Of a stretch of DNA of 64,000 nt, positions 52,834-63,928 are shown one piece after another. The notes beneath the pieces were generated by a model that saw only the letters and a list, made by a program, of their open reading frames with translations, was not told where the DNA came from and searched no databases. Origin of the DNA: Tethya wilhelma (taxonomy: Eukaryota > Porifera > Demospongiae > Tethyida > Tethyidae); assembly GCA_964030475.1 (NCBI GenBank), contig CAXIPT010000002.1, positions 7,043,381-7,107,380 of the forward strand, read 5' to 3'. Position 1 is the first letter of the stretch. The number at the start of each line of letters is the position of its first letter. The translations under genes and the position numbers were made by a program.

Positions 52834-53229
52834 TGCGATCTCATTCAAGTGTCGGATACAGTACTTTGGCGTTGATAGTGGTGGGCGGCCCTTCCGAACT
52901 TGTTTTTTTGGTCTTCCTCCCTTCTGCAAATTGGCCCAGTGATCACAAACACAACAGCTTTCATCTTCATGACTGCACCAGCCTTGGAATGGAGAGGTTT
53001 TGTGTTCATAGTTGTCCTCACGCTTACCGGATTTTATGAGTATAAGTTTGCAGGAGTGGCAAAAGTAAAGCGGATGTACTTCAGGATCATCATCCACTGT
53101 ACTAACACCAAACACAGACAAAAGTTTGTCAGTGTTTTCACTACAGAAGTACTTGGTGTGACTAGATTTTGTGTATAATGCCTTGCCACAAATCCGGCAT
53201 AAACTCTCAAGAGCAGTTTTGTGTTCCAT
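52834..53229 (-). CDS. Second copy of the RAG1-N-like gene, 3' truncated at assembly join
   Basis: Reads from ATG 53229 toward the N at 52833 and stops there after ~131 codons (within HLNEIA). It differs from the first copy by a few residues (His to Tyr in SSHTK-x-FCS, Thr to Ile in KLIL-x-K, Trp to Arg in KQV-x-KG). The zinc ligands CRIC, FCHSC and CCVC are kept, so both copies look constrained or recently copied. The remainder is absent from the assembly here. Confidence 0.72.
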
Positions 53230-53712
53230 CTGTGAAATTTAAGTGATAACACTAATGTAATTTATACCCAATTTTAGCATGAATTTTTTCCTTAGAAAAA
53301 AAAAGGACACTACATAGAAACTATTGGATGCTGTAGTACATCATTACATGCGTGGGATGCAGTAGAGTACATACCTGTAAAAACTTCCTGGAAGTCAGCA
53401 AATGAATTTTTGTAGCTGCACTCAAGCGGTTTGTAGTAACATTACCATAACAACGCGCGCTCAAATGCATGCGCAGTACGATTTGTAATTTGATATTCAT
53501 GTGCAGATGAATTTCATTGGTTGCCAAGTGCACAAGAGTGCTGGAATGGAAGTATGAAACTTTAGATACAAACAGTTTGCATTCCACAGTTTGCAGAACA
53601 GTCAGCGTGGTTGCTATGAATATTATTGAAGTTGCTATGTTGAGCCACGCCCATGTTATAACATACCGTAATGTTCTAATTTAACACTAAATTGAACAAT
53701 GAAACGTCCGTG
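52834..53712 (-). repeat. Right arm of the 879-bp inverted duplication
   Basis: Partner of 51275-52153. Its outer end (53712) interrupts a BEL/Pao retrotransposon coding region on the minus strand, directly after the HFRLTV codons, so the repeat inserted into, or recombined with, that element. Confidence 0.88.
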
Positions 53713-56190
53713 AACTGTGAGACGGAAATGATCCAAAGTGGAATTCCATTCTACACCAAGTGTTTTGGTGTAATCATCAGGGGCTGGCAGTGATCGAACG
53801 GCTGGAGTGCCTTTGAGCTCAGAGGGAATGAGCCTCAATCTTACTGGAGTTCCATTTACGAAGAAGGAATTCACCCTTTGAGAAGAGGGTGTGCAGGTCA
53901 GCTTGTAATTTGATTGCTTCTGAGACCGAGTCGGCACCAGTCAAACAATCATCCACGTGGAATGACTTGTTTACTACATCAACAGCTTGAGGAAAGTCTT
54001 TTGCATGGTCGATAGCATTTTGTTTGACAGCCATGTTAGCTGCAAATGATAAGGCAGACACGCCAAATGTAACTCTGGTCATACGATAGTCACAAATAGG
54101 TTCAGAGGCTAGCTCTCCAAACAAATCTGTGTAAATCTCGGTCAGCTGGGACCAGCTCAATGGCTCTATACATCTTACTAACATCTGCTGTGAGAGCCAC
54201 ACGATGAAGTCTGAACCGGAGGAGCACATCAATGAGAGGGGGATGAATGCAACGAGGAGTGTGTCATTGAGTGAAACACCTGTTGAGGACTTGGCTGATG
54301 CATCAAATACCACTCTAAATTTGGTTGTGGTGCTCTGTTCCTTGCAAACGGCGTGAATTGGGAGATAGAAAGTATCCTCGTGAGGCTTCTTCACGTCAGT
54401 TGAGGGTACTTGTTTAGCTTGGCACATCTCAAAATACTCATTCATCACTTTGGAGAATTCTTGGAACTGGCCCTTTGAGTACAATGAACGTTCAAGTGAT
54501 AGAAATCTCCGAACAGGTTGTGTCCAAATGGTTTGCTTTGAGGATTCTTTGGCAGGGGAAAAACCAGTTGCAGAGTGTGAGTAATTTTGTTCAAAGTGTT
54601 GCACAACTGTACGTTCTTCTATTGTGAGGTTGAAATGGTTGCTGGGTGACTCTTAAATCTCCCAGAATAAACGAAATATGTCATCACTTGACATGACTGA
54701 GGAGTGGTGGCTTGCAACGGAGACATGACTTGAGGTGTGAGTGTTGGGAGAGACAATTCTTCCTGTGAGAACCCATCCAAATTGAGTCTCGAAGGCAGTA
54801 GGAGTGCTGTAGGGTCCACACTGCCAGCCGTGCATTAATACGTCTGCATAGATATCAAGCAACAAATTGATTCTACCTGGTATTCCAAACTCAGGATCTG
54901 CCAGGGCAAGCCAGAGAGATGACTCCATTGCGAGCTCAGTAACCTGTACAGGTTGAAGCGGTAGGTCACAGGTCACACGAGGGACAACTGCTGTGAGCGT
55001 GTACAATGATGAAATCTCGAAAGTAGAAACGGATTGTAACTTGTGTGATGTACCTCCAATTCCTGATATAGTCAGGCATTTTGAAATGTCTAGTCAGAGC
55101 TAGGGATTGGACAATGCACTCGGATATGAATGAACTGGTTGATCGAGCAATGCACGTGCCTTGACGGACGTACCATTTGGAGAATTGATAATCACTTGGC
55201 ATGTCATGGGCATAGTGTTGGGGACAGTGGATCCCATGGAGGCATGGGAAGTACCTGATGAAGCTTGAGGATTCAAACCCTGAGGCTCAGAGAGTATGGT
55301 GAGATTTTTGACACTTCTTGCACTTGTTGGAACTTGGACATGGCTCTAAATTCTGAACACGCAAACAGTGGGTGTTTGTCAATTTTGCAAACAACACAAT
55401 TGTCGTTTACACTTGTTGTAAAGGCGGCTGAGTGAGCAGGCTGGTACTTCCTTTGAGATGGGCCATCTTCCTTGTTGGACTTTCGGGTCAACGTCTCAGA
55501 GGCTTGGGCTCTTAGGTTGATGGAGTCAAGCAGAGCAGTGTAATGTGAGACATCAACAGACTTCTAATCATGCTTCTGCCATTCGAAGAGTCAGCTTGAG
55601 TTGCAAGAAGGAGGTAACAAAGGTTCCTTCAGGCTCGTGACCCAATGATTTGAGAGCTCGCAAGTGTTGCTGAGCAGTGTCGTGAAGCCGTCGCAACTCT
55701 CTTCCGCTACCCTCCTTAAGAGGTGGGATTTCTACGATTCGTTTCACATGAGCTTGGTGGATCAGCTTCAGGCGGTTGTACCTATCCTTCAGACACTGGA
55801 CGGCCTCGTCGTAGTGGTCACCAGATCGGGACAGGCCTCAAATAGTGCCTTTGGTATCCTTTAGTGAGTGCCTTTGGTATGCCAATTTCTCTGCATTGGA
55901 GAGCTGTGTACGCTCATGAACAGCAATAGAGAACTGTCCCTAGAAGGTAGTCCAGTGGAGGATGTCTCCGTCGAACATTGGAACGTCTAGCAGTTTCACT
56001 CCATGGGAAGTAGACTCATCATGAGTTGATGTTGTCTTTGGCGTTGCATCCTCTTTGTGAGGGTAAAGAAATTCCTTGATCTTAAGAGACTCGATATGTC
56101 AGAGATCTTCAACACCAAATCTTGCTGTGCATTAAATAGAAAATGTAGAATATCTTTATGCCCATATATCGTGGACATGCATTCCACCCA
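53713..56190 (-). pseudogene. BEL/Pao LTR retrotransposon, internal region, degenerate and truncated
   Basis: Minus-strand blocks in order. First, a gag-like region (about 56060-55560) with a KEGSGRELRRLHD-type motif and at least two in-frame stops. Next a zinc-knuckle remnant, CVVCKIDKHPLFAC (55491-55273). Then an aspartic-protease-type region (55006-54653; LLLDIYADVL, FGWVLTGRI). Last, reverse transcriptase (54604-53820) with FRVVFDASAK and FHVDDCLTGA, the latter being the catalytic box of the family, and a KTLGVEW stretch. It ends abruptly where the 879-bp repeat begins; RNase H, integrase and LTRs are not seen. Stops and frameshifts between blocks make it non-functional. Confidence 0.85.
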
Positions 56191-56458
56191 AATTATGTTG
56201 GTACATGATGAGACAATTTAGGTGATAAAATTAGGTTGCCATAGCAACCTTAATTCGTAGCCGCATAATTAATTATTCATGAGATTATAAATATTCTGGT
56301 CGTACTTGTCACATGACTTCCATTCTCGGAGATGCATGTTCTGATATTTTCAAACTATCTTCACATGAGCTATTCTTTGGAAGATATAGCACTGATGAAT
56401 AATTTTTTTCCTTAATGAGGATAAGCTGCCTTAACTTTCCTTAGTGTCTGTTATATAG

Positions 56459-56639
56459 TATAGCTAGAAATTTTCAAGGAGTATAAATTTCGCTGTTTTT
56501 GCGAATCGTCAGCAAAATCAGCGAAAATTTCGAGATCGCAATATAAGGGTGGGGCTGATCGATCGTCGAAAATAAAATCGCAAAAAGGTTGGCGATTGCC
56601 TTCTGCGAAAATTTTATTCCTCGAAAATTTCTAGCTATA
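56459..56639. mobile_element. Palindromic MITE (~181 bp)
   Basis: Inverted ends TATAGCTAGAAATTTTC / GAAAATTTCTAGCTATA with CGAAAA/TTTTCG words through the interior. TA-type target duplication likely. Structurally like the element at 22627-22822. Confidence 0.78.
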
Positions 56640-56910
56640 TGGTAGTTTACTCCATTGATTAGCCAACTGATTCGTAAGAAATCAGTAACCCAGTGCAATT
56701 AATACTCTAACGGTATACATGCATATGTACAGATCATTGCATTTATGACACTGAGAATCCATATCAAAAATAGATCAAAATAAAAAAATCATTGATCAAG
56801 AATAAAAATGAAGTAGTCATGTGCAGAAATTGAGACATACCTTGTTCCAATACTTTTTACTGCACTGCTCATTCCTACATCTCTTTTTTTTGAAATTTTT
56901 ACTACTTGTA
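56640..56910. repeat. Diverged copy of the foldback repeat of 26945-27339
   Basis: Matches 27095-27339, including AAAAATGAAGTAGTCATGTG and the terminal GAAATTTTTACTACTTGT, with many substitutions. Only one arm and the inner spacer are present. Confidence 0.75.
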
Positions 56911-59900
56911 TATTCAAGTTGAATGAATAATATCTTTAAGCCCACAAAGAATGTATATATAATTATGTGCAGTGCATGCACAATAGGAATTACCATGCTA
57001 GTCTTACTTTTTTTTTCATGTTGAACTTTTTGTTTCTTCTTGCAAATAAGTATTCTGTATTGTTTGTGAGTCATTGCCCTATTAGTAGAGGCACATGTGC
57101 TTTACAGTCTTGGTTCTTACGTTCAACTGCATTAATGTTGTTAGGGCATCTCTCCCAGTATGTCTTTGACACAAGAGAGTAATTTCTATGCAATACTTGT
57201 AAGTGATCAGGTCTCGTCTACCATGATGCCCAATTTCCTGCATTTTTCCTGTCAGTTTGTGTCCACAAATGTAGCATCTTTCTGATCAACTTCCAGAGCA
57301 ATATCAAGCACAGGTATAATCTTTATCTGTCCACAATTTGATTGTAGCTATCACTGCAATTTACGCAAAACCTCTAAGTATTCAAGTGGCAAGGTAATGG
57401 AACTGGGTTCTTGGAACAGGAATCGTTAGTCTTGAAAGTAAGCTTTTCAGGTGCTGGTCCAAGAGCTGAAAAGCACTAACAGACTTCTTATAGCAGGCAT
57501 ATAGTCTAGCTTGTTTAGCCTAGCTGACTGAATAATCCCTCCAAAGCACCTTAATTGTACTTTCTCAGTGAAATTCTCACCAGATTCTTTTATCAAGTCT
57601 ACATTAATTTTTCAGACCAAAACCTCGCTAATATCAACCATGTTCACTGCTCTTACATGGGAAGGTTTTATGTCACATTTGTGTTGATTACAGGGGCATC
57701 TCAAAGCGTAGTTAACTGGTAGATCATAGATAGTTATATTTCACTCTATATATGATATTCATTGTTAATAATGGAAAAATTAAGGAGGTATCTTCGAAAG
57801 TCTAACTTGTGTCTTAGGTTTTACGTCACAATAATTGTGTTTATTGCAGGGACACCCCGAATATAATTCACTGGTGGAATTTGTTGGGAACTCTATATAC
57901 ATGAGGATTTATGTCAGTTTCATTTAATCATATTCATAGATGTGATTGCCGTAAATCATTCCTGGTCCAATAATATCTTTAAGGGGAGTTACGTCAGTTA
58001 AGGAGAATGTAAATCAGTCCCATGAGTCACTCATGGGATAAGTTATGTAAATCCTTCCCATGAGTGACTCATGGGACTAGTGATGTAGTTCAGTCCCATG
58101 AGTTACTCATGGGATTTTATCTATTTTTTCTTCATTTCTATTTGACCAAAGGTGTAGCTCTTTCTAGCAGCAGCTCGCTTACAGCAATGGGTTCTACTCC
58201 TGTCAGCTTATGACTACTGTTAGGCTGAGTGTGTGTTGAACTCTCAGGGTGGACTGTAACAAAACTGACAACAAGCATATACGATGGCTAGACAGGCTAG
58301 GCCAATGAGAGAGTTGCTCTCATACTATTATAATCGAGTCTGCTGTCCTGCGAACAAGTGCAGGCAGTGCTAGCTAGCTACTGACAACTGTTGACATTCA
58401 TGATACTGAGAATCATAGATAGCGAGCAGACTGACTGAGCAGCCCTTACAAACACATTAAATACTGAGGAAATCATCCTAGACTTCCTCTAGAGCTATAC
58501 AACAAATTCAGGGTTACATGTGTACAAGGCTATACATCAATAAGTAATCTACAATAGTTCAACATACTACTAGATATACATTATGCATGAACAACTACAT
58601 TTGTTTCAAGCTAACTGAAAGCCACTCCAAAGCTGACAGTCTATCAAGGCTAGACAAGTTGCTATCAGAAATACATCAGTAAGCATCTTCAAAGTTTCGT
58701 TCAAGCACTTCCAGTCACTTTACGAGTTTAATCCACCACCAGATAAGATATAGTGTGTTGAGCAAAGTAGCCAAATATGTGACAAGAGGATGGCCATTCA
58801 TCTTGGTGCAGTGTGCACAGCTAAGAGTACAAAGTTCAATATTACACAATCACTACGTATAGTCAGCTGCTCCTCATTGAACAAAAGCCACAAAAGTCAA
58901 TATTGCATTTAATTGCCACAAGACTTCAAAATCAGCACACATAATGATATGTATACTGGTGACTCCTAATACCTTCTTTTTGAAGCAATATTGAATTATT
59001 ATGAACCCCCCCACCCCTCAGCCTCACTACCTGCAATGAACCAACTGATCCCTAATGGGAAATACGGGAGGAAATTTCTAAATATCTAACTATATAAGCG
59101 TATTGATTATATCTCACAAATGAAATATCGGTACCCAAATTTCCGGTTGGATTTGAGATCTTATGGTAAAAATGCAGTTAAAAACCACAGCATTCACACT
59201 ATCTGGTTCAATTTCAGGAGAAAACACAGCATGCATTAAAACTTTATGCTTACTTATTTTGAGCACATCAGACAGATTTATCAGATGGAAATAAATCATT
59301 CTCCTCTCATCAACAATCTTCAAAAGCTGCACCAGCTGAATCATTTGCTTAGCAAATCTACAGGCTTTGTCAGCAGATTTGGTATCACTGATGCAGACTA
59401 GCAGAAACTTTTTTCTCTACTTTCAGCCAGTTTGGCCATGTATTGAACCACAATCTAAGACAAATACCATGCATGCATTTTTGCTTCCAACTTCCTTTGT
59501 GCAAGGCATGCACTGAAAGAATTGTTGAGGCCTTCAGAGCAATACATTCTAAAGAGGATCCTTTCCACCCGCAGCTCTAAAGAGTTTTGCCAATTACTAT
59601 CCTCGCCAAGGCACAAGTAAGAGATTTGGTGTTACTTCCAAAATCGAATGATCAGTATCCACTTGAAGGAAGGGGGAAAACACAGGGGCAAGTTCTGCCA
59701 ATCCACTGGTAACTGTATATAATAATATTATATTGAGCACTAATTTTGGAGAAGATTCAGAATTGCAGTAAAAGAGATCAATTTATGGATTCAGGGGATC
59801 CAGGCTGGGACTTGACAAGATTTCTACAAGATTTCAATGGAGTTTTGGACCCCTTATCTAGTGTCATCCCCAGACTCCACCCCTTCTCCAAGGAGAAAGA

Positions 59901-60479
59901 AAGAAATTGAGATTTTGCTGAGTCAGCAGTCTTAAAACATGACTACCAATCATATTGAAGCAGTTGCTACTTAAGTTTATTCTTTCATTGCATTGTATTG
60001 CTCGCAAGACTTAAGTGATCAATGTCAACAGAACAGAATCTCTCAGTGATTGTTAAGAACTGAGCTTTGCGTGAATTTCTTACCACAGATCGAACTTCTC
60101 AATGATGAAGTGTACCTGAATTGCTTACAACAGTTTTACTACTGAGAAATTTTATATGTATGTCTGATTGCTTGCTGGCAGTACTGATCTATTCTAGCTT
60201 TAATTTTATATGTGGTTAAATTAGCACAATAAGGTAAGAAAGATGGTCTTTGGGTCTGAGTCTCAGACTCTTGAAAGTCTCGTGGAACGTCTGGCCATGC
60301 AGCGAGACTATATAGTCTCTACTGGCTCCCTACACAGTCACGTACACCAGTTCGCCTCTGTTACTCACACACTCATTGGTCACATGATTTCACTGCTGAC
60401 TCAGCACAACCGGGAATTTAGCCTGGGGACAAGACTAACCTGGATACTTATACAAAAAAAAAGGAGAAATGGAAAATGA
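56911..60479. other. Intergenic region without genes; contains palindrome triplet
   Basis: No coding region I can support; frames at 59114-59344 and 60243-60479 show no domain. The one structured feature is the 38-bp-spaced palindrome array at 58018-58114. Confidence 0.5.
58018..58114. repeat. Three 21-bp palindromes at 38-bp spacing with AP-1-like cores
   Basis: TCCCATGAGTNACTCATGGGA-type palindromes at 58018-58038, 58056-58076 and 58094-58114. The arms are identical and the centre base pair varies (TCA, TGA, TTA). The first two cores contain TGAGTCA or TGACTCA, the AP-1/bZIP site. Exact 38-bp spacing shows tandem duplication with conserved palindromes. Confidence 0.85.
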
Positions 60480-61372
60480 GGAAATAGAGTGTTATATCAG
60501 GCTCCTGGCAGGCTGAGCTATTGAGCACCATTTTTTTGCTAGAAAGAGTGATTTTAGAATTTGCTGTGTCTATCTGATATAATTGAATTGCATGGTTGAC
60601 AATCTTTCAAGCGACACCACACTCAGTGATCATTGTTTGCTTCCAATATACTGTAGATTAAACGTGTAGCTTTATTCTAAGCATGTCTATCAAACTTCTG
60701 GTACTTTCAACTAAAGAAACAGAAAAGGCAGCTCCACATCCATCTTGTTTCCAACTTGGAGTATCTGTTTCAGTTTAATTGCAGATTGACCCACAAACAC
60801 TGTGGCCAATGGGCCACATGGAGTATTACTATACTGAAAGAAAATGAGAAACACAAAATATACAGCCTGATAGCATTCTCAGTTGTTGCATTAATGTAAG
60901 TACAATATCCATTACTACCTATGAAACATCTACTAAAGTTTACCCAACTTCTTGTCTTGCTCACCTGGGATCCCAGTGTCCATTTATAAGATTACAATAG
61001 ATGATTCCTTTCAATGGAATCATGGCACACCTGGCTTAAGGCATTCAAACTTCAGAAAGAAACTAAGTACAAGGTATGCACTTGTACCAATACAAACAAG
61101 GAAGCAGACAAAGAAGTGTTAAGGCAAGAAAATAAGATATAACCATGCACAATCACTTGGCGACAGCATTTTACTAGCAAAACCTTGGTATGACTGGCAG
61201 AGTGGTTAAACTATTTATATACATCATAAGTTATGGGCACACTCCCAACGCAAAGAGTTTTTGGACATGCTAGTGGACCCCAACAATATCACTGAATCAT
61301 TTAACAATGTTCTATGTCAACGGTATTTACCACTTTGACATTACACAGCTATTAATTTTTGCATTGGTTCAA
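60480..61372 (+). mobile_element. Internally deleted, inverted derivative of the 47955-50395 element
   Basis: Its two ends match both ends of the left element in inverted orientation (for example TTATGGGCACACTCCCAACG near 61228 and the TATCAGGCTCCTGGCAGGCT segment near 60494). The middle portion, equivalent to about 48255-49505 with the transposase core, is absent. Typical of a non-autonomous deletion derivative. Confidence 0.8.
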
Positions 61373-61600
61373 GTATATAGAGTAAGCAAGGCAATTATGA
61401 GTCACAAATATGTTTTAGCTCATAATTTCCGGTTAAAGATGCAAGCTCAGCAAAATAATTTTTTCAAAAAATAGCTCAACATAGGTACACAACATACATT
61501 ATTTTTTTTCTCAATAGCACTTTATATACATGCTATATTACAATAAACTATATTAACATTAACAGATGGTATTTTGAGTCAGTGTATCTATTATGAGTCA
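61373..61600. other. Spacer, no feature identified
   Basis: AT-rich stretch between the deletion derivative and the transposase pseudogene. Confidence 0.4.
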
Positions 61601-63928
61601 TTATTTACACAGCACATAGATCGCAATAATACTCCTTAGGCACTCGTCCTTATATATTGGTACACTTTTTGTTGAACCATGTGTCACACCCATCACACTG
61701 AATCCACTTTTCTGAGCTATCCAAAAAGCTAATGCCACACTTTGGGCATGTGGCATTAGTTCCTTGAGAGAAATCGTCATCTTCATCAGAACTTGCAAAG
61801 TTGCAAGGGCATCATCAATTGCTTTCTTTTGAATAACACACTTCTTTGACCTGGTTTTCCTTCCATTGTTCACAGCAGGCTTCTTTTTCTGTCTCTCTAC
61901 AAATTGCTTCCCTTCTCTTTCTTTCTTCTTACGTTCTCTCTCTAATCGTTTCTCTTCTCTTATCTTCTTCTTACTTTCTCTCTTTGCCTCCTTTTCTTTC
62001 TCTGCTTCAATCTTTTCAGCTTCTTTCCTCTTCTAATACTGTGTCATCTGTAATACAGACAGCTCTAGCATTTAGAGCAGGCTTGCGTTTACTTGTAGTC
62101 AGTTTTGATTCAAGGTGTTCTAGAGCAAGAATCTCAGATAGTGCATCACCACCAGACAATTTACTGAATCAGCTGAGATTCTACTTCCTTTTGACAGCTC
62201 ATCAGAGACTAATGAAGAGAAGATGACTTTGTGGTGTTCTGCAAACTTCGGTAGGATGATTAATTTTAAGCCATGCTGTGTAGCTTGTATCGTCCAAATC
62301 ATACCCCTCTTCATAACGCTTCTTATATAGTTCTACCTTGTCTGGTGAAAAAAGAGGATCACTTGTTGGATTCTCAAAAGCTAAACCATCTTNTGTTTTT
62401 TTTTTTTTTTTTTTTTTTAAGTGCCCCTTCGGGTTTACCACAATTGTGGCTAACGAGGGCCTGCAAATAGCCTAGGGCTAATGAACGCAGGCCCCCCGGG
62501 ACCGACGGCTTTACATCCCCTCCGAAGGATGCGGTGAAATTCACCTCCTCATTTTTTGGGGTAGAGCTGAGTTAACTCCTAGGCAGAGCTCGAAAGAGAA
62601 AATGGGAAACAAATACCTGTGGCACTGGAGGGACTCGAACCACCTACCCATGGGTTGGGAGTCAGAGTCAATGGTGAACAAGCCACCAGGCCACCCCCAC
62701 CTTTGACTGTTATCTGTGGACAGTTTCTGGAACAGTTTTGAAGGGGCAAGTTGCCTGTCGTTCACCTCACTGGGGTTTTTAGGGTAAATTCAAGTCCTTT
62801 TAAAACCTGCCATAATAATATTATTCAAAGGAGTTAGAGATAGAGGCCAGGCCTCTGCAACCAGAGATGCCAACTTATCACCTGTGATCACTCTTCCAGG
62901 ATTTGCAGCAAGATATCTGCTGCAAGCTTTCAAAAAATTGCTTTTAAAACTCTTAAATACACCCACGTCAAGGGGTTGGAGGACATGGGTTGTATGAGAC
63001 GGCAGACACAAAAGATGAATGCCTTTGGATCGTGCTAACTCAATCAGATCAATAGATATGTGGGATCCATGCCCATCCATAATGAGCAACACGGGTCGAG
63101 TTGGTGGAATGTTCGAAAGAAAAAACTCAAACCACTGGAAGAAAAGATCACTGTTGATCCAACCATTAGGACTATTAGTGAAGAGGGTTTGCGCAACAAC
63201 ACCTTCACGAAATTTGTCTGGAGGTGTTTGTTTACGGGGAAATACCATCATTGGTGGCAAAACATGGCCAGATGCGGAAACACATGTCATCACAGTGTGC
63301 GTTTTCCCTTTTTCAGCTGATGTAACTGAATACACTTTGTGACGCCCCATCTCAGCCACAACCTTACCAGGCTTGTGAACCACGCTAACTCCCGTCTCGT
63401 CGCAATTGTATATTTGCATGGGTTTCGATATTAGATTCAATCGTCCGTAAATAGCACCAAGCTTTCCAAAAAAAATCATTTATGGTATCCATGTTTGCAC
63501 ACCGTGCACGGCAATATGATAGAGCAAGAGGTGAACGAATAGATAGCTTAGGATGACGCCGATGAAAGCCATTGAACAACGCACAGCCTGCTTTTTGATC
63601 CCTAAACGGATGGTTTCGTTGGGTCGCATCAACAATCCTATAAGCTAAACACATCACTGTTTCAGGGCTAAGGCCAAACCCCATATCCGCCATTTGAATT
63701 AAGTAAGATGCCAATTTCTCCTCCTCCTCTTCAGTCAGTACTGTAGCTGGACCTGGTCTGCTTCCATGAATAACAGTGCCATTAACACGCCTCCGTAACG
63801 TTTCAAATGGAACATTGTACAATCTAGAAGCCTCTCTAATACTCATGTTGTCGTGCTCCACACAGTTTGTCGCAGCCTCCATACTCTTCGCTCCATTGTT
63901 TCCTCTTTTTGTCAGAACAACAGGCCAT
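61601..63928 (-). pseudogene. pogo/Tigger-type transposase (HTH_psq, DDD core, C-terminal PHD), disabled
   Basis: Likely start is ATG 63928 (MACCSDKKRK). Then come a Psq/CENP-B-type helix-turn-helix (SIREASRLYNVPFETLRRRV), a region with ETVMCLAYRI, and the DDE_1 core. Candidate catalytic Asp codons are at 63399-63401 (NCDETG), 63075-63077 (IMDGHGSH) and 62967-62969 (QPLDVGVF). Further on is a Lys/Glu/Arg-rich region (62040-61830) and, in another frame at about 61810-61670, a PHD-type finger with CPKCG...W-x2-CDGCDTWF. Lesions: a frameshift near 63883, a one-base length change in the A8 tract 63468-63475, TGA at 62790-62792, frame changes near 62.2 and 61.8 kb, and a SINE insertion at 62396-62699. 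Pogo-type MITEs elsewhere in the window are plausible past substrates of this class. Confidence 0.82.
62396..62699 (-). mobile_element. tRNA-derived SINE inserted in the transposase pseudogene
   Basis: Reads on the minus strand: a tRNA-like head with A box TGGCCTGGTGGC (62693-62682) and B box GGTTCGAGTCC (62641-62631), a GC-rich body with GACGGC and CCGAAGGA words, and an A-rich tail seen as T's at 62396-62418. About 300 bp. It interrupts the transposase coding region just after its DDE core, so it is younger than that element. A single N lies beside the tail. Confidence 0.85.

Noticed and set aside
59114..59344. 76-aa minus-strand frame
   Set aside because: No domain, no splice context, chance frame plausible in this composition.
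62631..62693. Possible tRNA gene (A and B boxes)
   Set aside because: It continues into a longer body with a poly-A tail and sits in a transposon, so it is a SINE; I also see no clean cloverleaf acceptor stem.
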